Positions 44,380 to 53,014 of a stretch of 64,000 nucleotides of DNA are shown here, in pieces; the stretch's first letter is position 1; every line of letters starts with the position of its first letter. The notes below the pieces were generated by a model, which saw only the letters and a list, made by a program, of their open reading frames with translations, was not told the DNA's origin and ran no database searches. Source of the DNA: CAVTOO01 sp963736355 (GTDB lineage Bacteria; Pseudomonadota; Alphaproteobacteria; Rhizobiales; Xanthobacteraceae); NCBI GenBank assembly GCA_963736355.1, contig CAVTOO010000002.1, forward strand, positions 620,001 to 684,000. The letters are read 5' to 3'. The translations under genes and the position numbers were made by a program.

Positions 44380-44391
44380 CGCAGAATTCCG

Positions 44392-44440
44392 CGTCATGCC
44401 CGGACTTGATCCGGGCATCCATCTTCGCCCGGCAATGACG
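44392..44440. repeat. Palindromic repeat related to family A
   Basis: GTCATGCCCGGACTTGATCCGGGCATCC and CGCCCGGCAATGACG form two short stems between the pseudo-protease gene and the convergent mutM. Confidence 0.65.
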
Positions 44441-44443
44441 AAC

Positions 44444-45337
44444 TTATTTCTGACACACCGGACACCAGAACGTCGACCGGCCGTTCTGGGTGAAGCGCTT
44501 GACGATGCCGCTGCAGCCGCGCGTGCGGCATTTTTCACCTTCGCGATCATAGACACGAAAGGCGTGCTGGAAATATCCCAGCTCGCCATCGGTGCGGCGA
44601 TGATCGCGCAGCGTCGAGCCGCCCGCTTCAATCGCTTCATTGAGAACTTTGCGAATAGCTTCGACAAGCGCCACCGCCTGCGGCGTCGGATCGCCGGTGC
44701 GCGTGGCGAGGACCGACGCTTTGCGCTTCGGCGACAAATGCGCGCGATACAGCGCCTCGCACGCATAGATGTTGCCGATGCCGGCAATGATCCGCTGATC
44801 GAGCAAGGCCGCCTTGAGGCTTGTCTTTTTGCCGGCGCAGGCACGCGCGAGCATCAAAGCGTCGAACGCGTTGCCGAGCGGCTCGGGCCCGAGCGCGCTG
44901 AGCGACTTCTCATCGTCCATCGCCGCGCGGGCGAAGATCTTCATGAAGCCGAAGCGGCGCGGATCGTTGAAGGTGACAATCGCGCCCGACGACATGTGGA
45001 ACACGACATGATCGTGCGCGCGCTCTTCGTTGCGGGCGTGGTGGAACTGACCGGGCGTTGTCGTCTCAGGCGTTTCGGTTTCGCTTGCGCCGACGCGGAA
45101 CGAGCCGGACATACCCAGATGCATCAGCAGCACGTCGCCCGATTCGAGATCGAGCAGGAGATATTTGGCGCGGCGGCCGAGCCCGGTCACGGTCTGGCCG
45201 CGCAGCCGCGTCAGGAAGTCGTTCTGAAACGGAAACCGCAGGTCGGCGCGGCGCGTTTCGACGGCGATAATCCGCGCACCTTCCATGGCGCCGATCAGGC
45301 CACGGCGCACGGTCTCGACCTCGGGTAATTCGGGCAT
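44444..45337 (-). CDS. mutM: Formamidopyrimidine-DNA glycosylase MutM
   Basis: MutM (Fpg) is a bifunctional glycosylase/AP lyase that removes 8-oxoguanine. It has 297 residues and is intact. The catalytic N-terminus is MPELPEVETVRRGL (Pro2, Glu3). The Lys of LMHLGMSGSF-type and NDPRRFGF blocks follow, and HhH GIGNIYACEALYRA. The C-terminal zinc finger is CRTRGCSGIVKRFTQNGRS...CPVC. A short acidic insert (ETETPETTTPGQ) is usual for alphaproteobacteria. It is divergent from ubiE with only 76 bases between, so they share a promoter region, as in related genomes. Confidence 0.97.
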   Translation of the reverse strand: MPELPEVETVRRGLIGAMEGARIIAVETRRADLRFPFQNDFLTRLRGQTVTGLGRRAKYLLLDLESGDVLLMHLGMSGSFRVGASETETPETTTPGQFHHARNEERAHDHVVFHMSSGAIVTFNDPRRFGFMKIFARAAMDDEKSLSALGPEPLGNAFDALMLARACAGKKTSLKAALLDQRIIAGIGNIYACEALYRAHLSPKRKASVLATRTGDPTPQAVALVEAIRKVLNEAIEAGGSTLRDHRRTDGELGYFQHAFRVYDREGEKCRTRGCSGIVKRFTQNGRSTFWCPVCQK

Positions 45338-45413
45338 ATGTTCACCTTGCGGGAGAGTGGTGATAGCGCCGAAAGGCGGCCCGCGCTATTGTGGCCCGCG
45401 ACGGAGACAGAGC

Positions 45414-46178
45414 ATGGCGCAAGGCGCTGAAAATACAACGCATTTCGGCTTCAGCGAAATCCCGCTCGGCGACAAGCAGGGACGCGTCAATGACGTGTTT
45501 CATTCGGTCGCCAAGCGCTACGACCTGATGAACGATCTGATGTCGGCCGGTCTGCACCGGGCGTGGAAAGACGCGCTCGTCACCTCGCTCAATCCGCCGC
45601 GCGACGATGCGCCGTTCAAGCTGCTCGATCTGGCCGGCGGCACCGGCGATATCGCGTTTCGCGCCGCGCAGGCCTCGGGCCGTGGATTTCATGCCACCGT
45701 CTGCGACATCAATGGCGAGATGCTCACGGTCGGCCGCGAGCGCGCCGCGCAGCGGCACCTCGATGCGCAGGTGTCCTTCGTCGAGGGCAACGCCGAGACG
45801 CTCGCCTTTCCGGATTCCAGCTTTGACGCCGTGACCATCGCGTTCGGCATTCGCAACGTGCCGCGCATCGCAATGGCGCTGAGCGAGGCGCACCGCGTGC
45901 TGCGCGTCGGCGGACATTTTCTTTGCCTCGAGTTTTCCGCGGTCGACATGCCGGGACTGGACGCGATCTACGACGCCTATTCGTTCAACGTAATTCCGGC
46001 GATCGGACGCGCGGTGACGGGCGACGCGGAGTCTTATCGCTATCTCGTCGAATCGATCCGCCGCTTCCCCAAACCTGATGCCTTCGCTGCGATGATGCGC
46101 GAGGCGGGACTACGGAACGTGAAGTTCACACCGATGAGCGGCGGCATCGTCGCGCTGCATTCGGGCTGGCGCTTGTGA
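45414..46178 (+). CDS. ubiE: Ubiquinone/menaquinone C-methyltransferase UbiE
   Basis: UbiE is a SAM-dependent methyltransferase for ring C-methylation in ubiquinone synthesis. It has 254 residues. The family signature VFHSVAKRYDLMNDLMSAGLHR is near 28-49, the SAM loop LLDLAGGTGDIA near 70-81, and AFGIRNVPRIAMALSEAHRVL follows. The ATG at 45414 has GGAGACAG upstream; the longer open frame from 45285 runs into mutM's promoter and lacks support. Its stop overlaps the GTG start of ubiB by four bases, so the two are co-translated. Confidence 0.97.
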   Translation: MAQGAENTTHFGFSEIPLGDKQGRVNDVFHSVAKRYDLMNDLMSAGLHRAWKDALVTSLNPPRDDAPFKLLDLAGGTGDIAFRAAQASGRGFHATVCDINGEMLTVGRERAAQRHLDAQVSFVEGNAETLAFPDSSFDAVTIAFGIRNVPRIAMALSEAHRVLRVGGHFLCLEFSAVDMPGLDAIYDAYSFNVIPAIGRAVTGDAESYRYLVESIRRFPKPDAFAAMMREAGLRNVKFTPMSGGIVALHSGWRL

Positions 46179-47749
46179 TCGCATCACTGTCGCATATCGC
46201 AAGGCTGATGCGTGCCGGCTATGTGCTGGCGCGTGAAGGCGTGTTCGTGATCGTCGATCCGGTGGCGCTGACGCCGCCGGCGCGCACGGCCTTGCGGCTG
46301 GCGCGGCTGATCGAGCGACGCGACAGCGGGACTCAGGGCAACAGATTGTCGCGCGCGCTGGCGCGGCTTGGACCTGCCTATGTCAAGCTCGGACAATTTC
46401 TGGCGACGCGCCCCGACGTGGTGGGGTTGCGACTGTCGAAAGACCTCGAAAGCCTGCAGGACCGGCTGCCGCCGTTTCCGCAGAAGGAAGCCGAAGCGCT
46501 GATTGCCAGCGCTTTCGAACAGCCTCTGAACGCCGTGTTTGCAAGCTTCGGCACGCCGGTGGCGGCAGCTTCCATCGCGCAGGTGCATCCGGCCGAAATC
46601 GAGGACAATGGCATCCGGCGCAAGGTCGCCGTGAAAGTGCTGCGGCCCAATGTCGATGCGCGTTTCCATCGCGATCTGCGCGCCTTCCTGTACGCCGCAA
46701 AGAAGGCGGAAGACTTTTCCGAACAGGCGCGACGCCTGCGCCTCATCGAGGTCGTGAACACGCTGGCGCGTTCCGTGTCGATGGAAATGGATCTGCGGCT
46801 GGAAGCCGCCGCGCTCTCCGAGATGACGGAGAACGCCAAGGACGATGTCGATTTTCGCGTGCCGGCGGTCGACTGGGACCGCACGCGCCGCGAAGTGCTG
46901 ACGCTCGAATGGGTCGACGGCATTGCGCTCAGCGATCGCGCGAAGCTTGAGTCCGAGGGCGTGGACCTCAAGGATCTCGGACGCAAGGTGATCCAGACCT
47001 TCCTGCGCCACGCGCTGCGCGACGGTTTCTTCCACGCCGACATGCATCCCGGAAATCTGTTCGTCGATGCCAGCGGGCGGCTGGTGGCGGTGGACTTCGG
47101 CATCATGGGCCGGCTCGGGCCGCAGGAGCGCCGCTTCCTCGCCGAAATTCTCTACGGCTTCATCACGCGCGATTATCGCCGCGTCGCCGAAGTGCATTTT
47201 GAAGCCGGCTATGTTCCGCCGCAGCATTCGGTGGATGCGTTCGCGCAGGCGATCCGCGCCATCGGCGAACCGATTCACAGCCGGCCCGCCGAAGACATCT
47301 CGATGGCGAAGCTGCTGACACTGCTGTTCGAGGTCACCGGCCTGTTCGACATGCGCACACGGCCGGAATTGCTGCTGCTGCAGAAGACGATGGTGGTGGT
47401 CGAGGGCGTGGCGCGTTCGTTCGATCCGCGACTCGATATGTGGACCACCGCCGACCCCGTGGTGCGCGAATGGATCGAGCGCAATCTGGGACCGATCGGC
47501 AAGATCGAAGGCGCGATGGCCGGCGCCGGAGATCTGGCGAAGGCGCTGGCCGGGGTGCCGCAACTGGCGAATCGCGCGCAGTCGCTGATCGCCCAGCTCG
47601 ACCTGTACACGCGCGACGGCCTGGTGCTGGCGCCGGAGACCGTGGCCCAGATCGGCCGGGCCGAGGCGCGAGGCCAGCGTTGGGCCACTCTGGCGCTGTG
47701 GGTGATCGCGGGAAGCCTCGTCACCCTGCTGATCATGCTGCTCAGATAA
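46175..47749 (+). CDS. ubiB: Ubiquinone biosynthesis protein UbiB (ABC1 atypical kinase)
   Basis: UbiB is a membrane-anchored protein-kinase-like ATPase needed for ubiquinone synthesis. It has 524 residues and is intact. The KxGQ motif is KLGQ at residues 71-74. AAASIAQVH is the unusual Ala-rich nucleotide loop, and DFGIMG near 307 replaces the kinase DFG. Two C-terminal hydrophobic stretches (ending LIMLLR) anchor it. The start is GTG, overlapping the ubiE stop as GTGA. coaBC follows after 96 bases. Confidence 0.96.
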   Translation: MIASLSHIARLMRAGYVLAREGVFVIVDPVALTPPARTALRLARLIERRDSGTQGNRLSRALARLGPAYVKLGQFLATRPDVVGLRLSKDLESLQDRLPPFPQKEAEALIASAFEQPLNAVFASFGTPVAAASIAQVHPAEIEDNGIRRKVAVKVLRPNVDARFHRDLRAFLYAAKKAEDFSEQARRLRLIEVVNTLARSVSMEMDLRLEAAALSEMTENAKDDVDFRVPAVDWDRTRREVLTLEWVDGIALSDRAKLESEGVDLKDLGRKVIQTFLRHALRDGFFHADMHPGNLFVDASGRLVAVDFGIMGRLGPQERRFLAEILYGFITRDYRRVAEVHFEAGYVPPQHSVDAFAQAIRAIGEPIHSRPAEDISMAKLLTLLFEVTGLFDMRTRPELLLLQKTMVVVEGVARSFDPRLDMWTTADPVVREWIERNLGPIGKIEGAMAGAGDLAKALAGVPQLANRAQSLIAQLDLYTRDGLVLAPETVAQIGRAEARGQRWATLALWVIAGSLVTLLIMLLR

Positions 47750-47845
47750 GACGCTCTGATAAGGCCTGTGATTGCACTGCAATCATCGTAATGATATCAT
47801 TGCCTGCAATCTGAGCCAGATTATTGATTTTGCAGGTCTTTCAGC

Positions 47846-49280
47846 ATGGCCAGCCTGACCATTCGCCAGCTCGACGACGCCGTGAAAGCCAGTCTGCGGC
47901 TGCGGGCGGCGCGGAACGGCCGCTCCATGGAAGACGAAGTGCGGATGATCCTGCGCGACAGCGCGGACACAGCCGAATTCGCCTGCCTCGCCCGTCCCCG
48001 CCTCGCCCCCGCCGACTTATCAACAGGCTGTGGACAACCCGACCCCGATTCGCCGCGCCGCGCCGACCGGCAACCGGCGGGTGCTGCTGATCATCGGCGG
48101 CGGCATCGCCGCCTACAAATCGCTCGACCTGATTCGCCGCCTGAAGGAGCGCGGCTGTCACGTGCGCTGCGTGCTGACGCAAGGAGCGCAGCAATTCGTC
48201 ACGCCGCTGGCGGTCTCCGCGCTCGCCGACGAGCGCTGCTACACGGATCTGTTCGACGCCGCGAGCGAGTTCGACGCCGGGCACATTCGCCTGGCGCGTG
48301 AATGCGACCTCGTCATCGTCGCACCCGCCACCGCAGACCTGATGGCGAAGATGGCCGGCGGCCTCGCCAACGATCTCGCCAGCGCCATTCTGCTCGCGAC
48401 CAATCGCACTATCCTGATCGCGCCTGCGATGAACCCGGCGATGTGGACCAATGCCGCGACGAAACGCAACGCGGCGCAACTCGCAGCCGACGGCATCGCC
48501 TTCATCGGACCCAATCGCGGCGAGATGGCGGAGAAGAATGAAGCGGGCCTGGGCCGCATGGCCGAGCCGCTCGAGATCGCCGCGCGCGCGGAGGCGATGC
48601 TGACGCCGCGGAACAACGGCGCACTCGCGGGGCGGCGCGTGCTGATCACCGCAGGGCCGACGCAGGAGCCGATCGATCCGGTGCGCTACATCTCGAATCG
48701 TTCGTCGGGCAAGCAAGGCTTCGCCATCGCGCAGGCGGCAGCTGAGGCCGGCGCGCATGTCGTGCTGGTGTCGGGCCCGGTCGATTTGCCCGATCCGGCC
48801 GGTGTTGACGTGATCCGCATCGAATCGGCGCGCGACATGCTGGCAAGCGTCGAAGCCGCGTTGCCGGCCGATATCGCGATTTTTGCCGCCGCCGTCGCAG
48901 ACTGGCGCGTGGCGCGCGAAACCGATCAGAAAATCAAGAAGACCGCCGAGGGCACGCCGCCTGCGCTCGCGCTGGTCGAGAATCCCGACATTCTGAAAAC
49001 GATCTCGCACAGCGCGACACGGCCGCGCCTCGTCGTCGGCTTCGCCGCCGAGACGCAGGACCTGTTGAAGAACGCGCAAGCCAAGCTCGCGCGCAAGGGC
49101 TGCGACTGGATCGTCGCCAATGATGTCTCGCCGCAAAGCGGCGTGATGGGCGGCGACGACAACACCATTCATATCGTGACGCGAAGCGGCGTCGAACCGT
49201 GGCCGACGATGACCAAGACACAAGTGGCCGCAAAGCTCGTCGAGCAAATCGCGGCGGAACTGAAGGACAGCAAGATATGA
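47846..49280 (+). CDS. coaBC: CoaBC with an N-terminal FitA-like antitoxin domain (one frameshift)
   Basis: CoaBC catalyses two coenzyme A steps: adding cysteine to phosphopantothenate, then decarboxylation. CoaC has GGGIAAYKSLDLIRRLKERG, HIRLARECD (catalytic His) and APAMNPAMW; CoaB has RRVLITAGPTQEPIDPVRYI and NRSSGKQG. Upstream, MASLTIRQLDDAVKASLRLR and AARNGRSMEDEVRMILRDS form a ribbon-helix-helix domain like FitA antitoxins. Discounting one base near 47966 joins them through a stop-free, Pro/Ser-rich linker (PASPVPASPPPTYQQ), giving about 477 residues. Alternatively CoaBC starts at the GTG at 48030 and the first ORF is an orphan antitoxin. I favour fusion. dut overlaps the stop by four bases. 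Confidence 0.85.
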
Positions 49281-49736
49281 GCGAATGGATTGTCGATGTG
49301 GTGCAGCTTGCCGCATGCGGAGGGATTGCCGCTGCCGTCCTATCAAAGCGCGCAGGCCGCAGGCATGGATCTTGTCGCCGCGCTGCCGGAGGATTCTCCG
49401 CTGACGCTTGCGCCGATGCAGCGCGCACTGGTTCCGACCGGACTCATTTTCGCGCTGCCGGAAGGCACCGAAGGACAGGTGCGTCCGCGCTCGGGCCTCG
49501 CCGTGAAGCGCGGGCTGACGGTGCTCAACTCGCCCGGCACCATCGATGCGGATTATCGCGGCGAAGTGAGCGTGCTCCTGATCAATCTCGGCAATCGCAG
49601 CCGCAGACGATCGGGCGCGGCGAGCGAATCGCTCAACTCGTCATCGCACCTGTTGCGTCTGTGCAATTGCGCCGCGCTGAATTCGGTGGCCAGCACGCAG
49701 CGCGGCGCCGGTGGATTCGGGTCCACAGGCATTTAG
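49277..49736 (+). CDS. dut: Deoxyuridine 5'-triphosphate nucleotidohydrolase Dut (three frameshifts)
   Basis: Dut hydrolyses dUTP to dUMP, keeping uracil out of DNA and feeding dTMP synthesis. About 152 residues. All five dUTPase motifs can be read: SAQAAGMDLVAALPE, VRPRSGLAVKRGL, GTIDADYRGEV, RGERIAQLVIAP and GAGGFGSTG. Shifts lie near 49311 (extra base), 49600 (missing base) and 49683 (extra base), with the net change placing the TAG at 49734-49736 in frame. The ATG overlaps the coaBC stop as ATGA. Such coaBC-dut pairs are common in alphaproteobacteria. Confidence 0.92.
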
Positions 49737-49795
49737 TTCATGAAATCAACTAGAGGTTGACCAGCGCAGGTTGAGCAATTAAAAATTTACGCGTG

Positions 49796-49813
49796 CCTAG
49801 ACATTGATCTAGG
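49796..49813. promoter_or_regulatory. Candidate operator upstream of the Rrf2 regulator gene
   Basis: CCTAGACATTGATCTAGG has perfect six-base arms with a six-base centre, in an AT-rich segment 58 bases before the rrf2 start. Rrf2 proteins commonly repress their own gene from such dyads. Confidence 0.5.
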
Positions 49814-49870
49814 GGTTCTATATTACCGCCGACGCCACCTCGAATTATGGCTTTTGGATGGTGACGCTGA

Positions 49871-50299
49871 ATGTCCTTGGTGCCTCGTCGCGGTCTGCTT
49901 GCAATCTCATCGGTTCTCGACATTGCGCTCGGCGCCGGAGAGCGACCGACATCCGCCAGAGCGCTGGCCGAGCGATATCACCTCGCTCCGCGCCATCTTG
50001 AGCCGATTCTGCAAAAGCTCGTGCATGTCGGAATCCTCAAAGGCATTCGCGGCCCGCGCGGCGGCTACGAAATGGGTCGCGCACCGGCCGAAGTGACCCT
50101 CGACGATATTCTGAAAGCGGCCGTGGAACCGGAGGAAGACGCCTCCGCGCCGACATTCCGCAAATCCACCGTGATCGGCCAGATCGTCATGCCGGCGCTC
50201 GACGAAGCCGAAAACACCATGTCGCGCGCGCTCCGCGCCGTGACCATCGCCACGATGGTGAGCAAGGCCCGCGCCGGGGGCATCAGCGCCGCCGAATAA
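49871..50299 (+). CDS. Rrf2-family transcriptional regulator
   Basis: The 142-residue winged-helix regulator is of the Rrf2 family. LLAISSVLDIALGAG and RALAERYHLAPRHLEPILQK carry the HTH, and GPRGGYEMGRAPAEVTLDDI is the wing and family signature. It contains no cysteine at all, so it cannot bind the Fe-S cluster used by IscR or NsrR; another ligand or none is implied. A dyad at 49796-49813 is a probable autoregulatory site. The downstream gene is 227 bases away, without a clear terminator between. Confidence 0.88.
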   Translation: MSLVPRRGLLAISSVLDIALGAGERPTSARALAERYHLAPRHLEPILQKLVHVGILKGIRGPRGGYEMGRAPAEVTLDDILKAAVEPEEDASAPTFRKSTVIGQIVMPALDEAENTMSRALRAVTIATMVSKARAGGISAAE

Positions 50300-50526
50300 G
50301 GCGGCCTGGTTCCGAAATCAGTCCTTTCGACACCGGCGAAAACTCAACGCGCACCGTTCACGATCTGGACTCTTACCGCGCGACTCCCCCTGAGGGTATT
50401 GTGATTCGATTCGCGACGCAGACTGCGCCGGCGTTCTCGCCGTGCGTATTTGCGAGCGCATGAAATCATCCGAGACGGTGCCGGACTGGGCGAAGTTCGG
50501 CCGCCGGGCTCGGCCGGAGAGTGTCC

Positions 50527-53014
50527 ATGGCACAGGGGGGGATCACGCGCGCGGCTTTGCTGGCGCCGATCCCGTGCGTGCCGCTTTTGCTGATGCCGTT
50601 GTCCTCCGCCGGCGCGCAATCGATCTCGCAAGCATCGATCTCGCCCGCGATGTTCAGCGGCATCGAGCACAGCGATCTGGCCGCGTTCGGACTCGATCGC
50701 CGCGCTCGCCGCCTTCTGCGCCATCATCACCGTCCTTCTGGTTCGAACGCGCACGCGCGCCGAGACAACCGAACAGCGGCTTCAGCACGAATTGAGCGCG
50801 GCGCGGCGCGACATCGACCGCTGCCACGCTTTGCTTGCGGCCGAACCGCAGGTGCTGGTGGCCTGGCGCGCCGGAGACGACCTGCCGAATATCCAGGGCG
50901 ATATCGCCATGCTGTTGCCGCAACCGGGTTCGCCGCTGCGCGTGCTCGCATTCGGCACATGGCTCGCGCCCGAGCCGGCGCTGGCGATCGAACACGCCGT
51001 GATGGCGCTGCGCGATGACGGCACCAGCTTCACCATGACGCTGACGACTCTGGCCGGGCGCACGGTGGAAACATCCGGCCGCGCCATCGGCGGTCAGGCG
51101 ATCCTGCGCCTGCGCGAAATCACCGGCATCCGCCGCGAACTGGCCGAGACGAATATCCGCCAGAAAATGATGGCCGAGGAAAGCCAGGCGCTGCACGCGC
51201 TCGCCTCGGCGCTGCCCTGGCCGCTGTGGACGCGGGACAAGGACGGCCGGCTTGGCTTCGTCAACGCGGCGTATGCAAGGGCGGTGGAAACACGCGACGC
51301 CTCCGAGGCCGCTTCGCGCGGCATCGAACTGATCGACGCCAGCGACCGTGCGCGCATGTTGCCGGCTCTCGCCCAGAGCGGACGCGCCCATGAACGCCTC
51401 ACCGTGATTGCCGCCGGCGAACGCCGCCTGAGCGACGTGGTGGTCGTGCGCGGCGAACATGGCGGCGCCGGTGTCGCCATCGACATCAGCGAAGCAGCAA
51501 ACATGCGCGCCGAGCTCGAGCAGATGGAGCAGGCCCACCGGCGCATGCTCGACCAGTTGCCGACGGCGGTGGCGACCTTCGACGCCAAGCGCCAGCTGGC
51601 CTTCTACAACGACGCTTTCCGCCGCCTGTGGGATCTCGACCGCGCCTTCCTCGACACCAAGCCCGACGATTCGGCGATTCTCGACAAATTGCGCGCCGCC
51701 CGCCGCCTGCCCGAAGAGCAGGATTTCCGCCAATGGAAATCGCAACTGCACGAAAGCTATCGCGCGCTCGAGGCGCGCACCGTGACCTGGCATCTGCCGG
51801 ACGGCCGCACCTTGCGCGTCGTCACCACGCCCAATCCCGAAGGCGGCGTCACCTATCTCTATGACGACGTCAGCGAGCGGCTCGATCTGGAGCGCCGCTT
51901 CGACGAGCTTATTCGCGTCCAGACCGAGACGCTGGACAATCTCGGCGAAGCCGTCGCCGTGTTCGGGTCCAACGGACGGCTGCGTCTTCACAATCCGCCC
52001 TTCGCCAAGCTCTGGCATATCGACGCCAATGCGCTGGACGAGCGCCCGCATGTCGACACCGTCGAGCGCTGGTTCCGCGCGCTGTTCGACGACGAAGCCG
52101 GCTGGGACAAACTGCGCCACGCCATTACCGGCATCGACAATCGCCTGCCCGACACGCTGCGCATGGAGCGCAAGGACGGCAGCGTGCTCGATTGCGCGAC
52201 GATCCCGCTGCCCGACGGCGCGACACTGCTTGCCTTCCAGGACATCACCGACACCGTGAATGTCGAGCGCGCGCTGCGCGAGCGCAACGAGGCGCTGGAA
52301 GCGGCGGGACAGATCAAGGTCGATTTCGTCCACAACGTGTCGTACGAACTGCGCTCGCCGCTGACGACGATCGTCGGCTTCGCGCATTTCCTCAACGATC
52401 CATCGACCGGCCCGCTGACCGAGAAGCAGCGCGACTATCTCGGCTACATCACCACCTCCACCAACGCGCTGCTCGCCATCATCAACAACATCCTCGACCT
52501 CGCCACGCTCGATGCCGGCGCGATGACGCTCAATCTCGGCCCGGTCGATGTGCGCAAGGCCATCGAAGCTGCCGCAGAAGGCATCCAGGACCGGCTTGCG
52601 AGCGCGCATCTCAAGCTCGAACTCGAGATCGATCCGCGTGTCGGCACCTTCACCGCCGACGAACGGCGCATCGTGCAGATCCTGTACAATCTGCTTGCCA
52701 ATGCCGCCGGGTTCTCGCCCGAGAACAGCACCATCACGCTGTCGGCGGGGCTCGTCGAAGGCGCGGTGACATTGTCCGTGCGCGATCGCGGGCCGGGCAT
52801 CGCGCCTGAAGTGCAGGCCAAGATGTTCGACTGGTTCGAAAGCCACGGCAACCGCTCGGGCCAGCGCGGCGCGGGCTTAGGCTTGTCGCTGGTGCGCTCC
52901 TTCGTCGAACTGCATGGCGGCAGCGTGCGCGTGCAGTCCTCGCCGGGCGACGGCACCGTCGTGACCTGCAGCTTCCCGCTCGATCGCAACGCCCATCGCA
53001 CGGCCGCGGAATAA
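50527..53014 (+). CDS. divL: DivL-like PAS-domain sensor kinase with Tyr in place of His (one frameshift)
   Basis: About 828 residues. An N-terminal leader and a membrane segment (FCAIITVLLV) are followed by several PAS domains (ALPWPLWTRDKDGRLGF, DQLPTAVATFDAKRQLAFYN, LDNLGEAVAVFGSNGRL), then HisKA and HATPase_c. The H-box reads VSYELRSPLTTI, with Tyr near residue 606 where kinases have His; this is the mark of DivL, which in Caulobacter controls the CckA-CtrA cell-cycle pathway. ATP-site motifs N (NLLANAAGFS), G1 (DRGPGIAPE) and G2 (GAGLGLSLVRSF) remain. One extra base near 50688 splits AAF from SIAALAAF. The ATG has GGAG nine bases before it. tsaE overlaps by one base. Confidence 0.85.

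Noticed and set aside
47846..48301. Toxin-antitoxin pair at the coaBC locus
   Set aside because: Only the antitoxin-like domain is present. The rest of that frame runs out of phase over CoaC, and no toxin gene is adjacent.
50654..52846. 730-codon minus-strand frame opposite divL
   Set aside because: It mirrors the coding constraints of divL and lacks any family signature.
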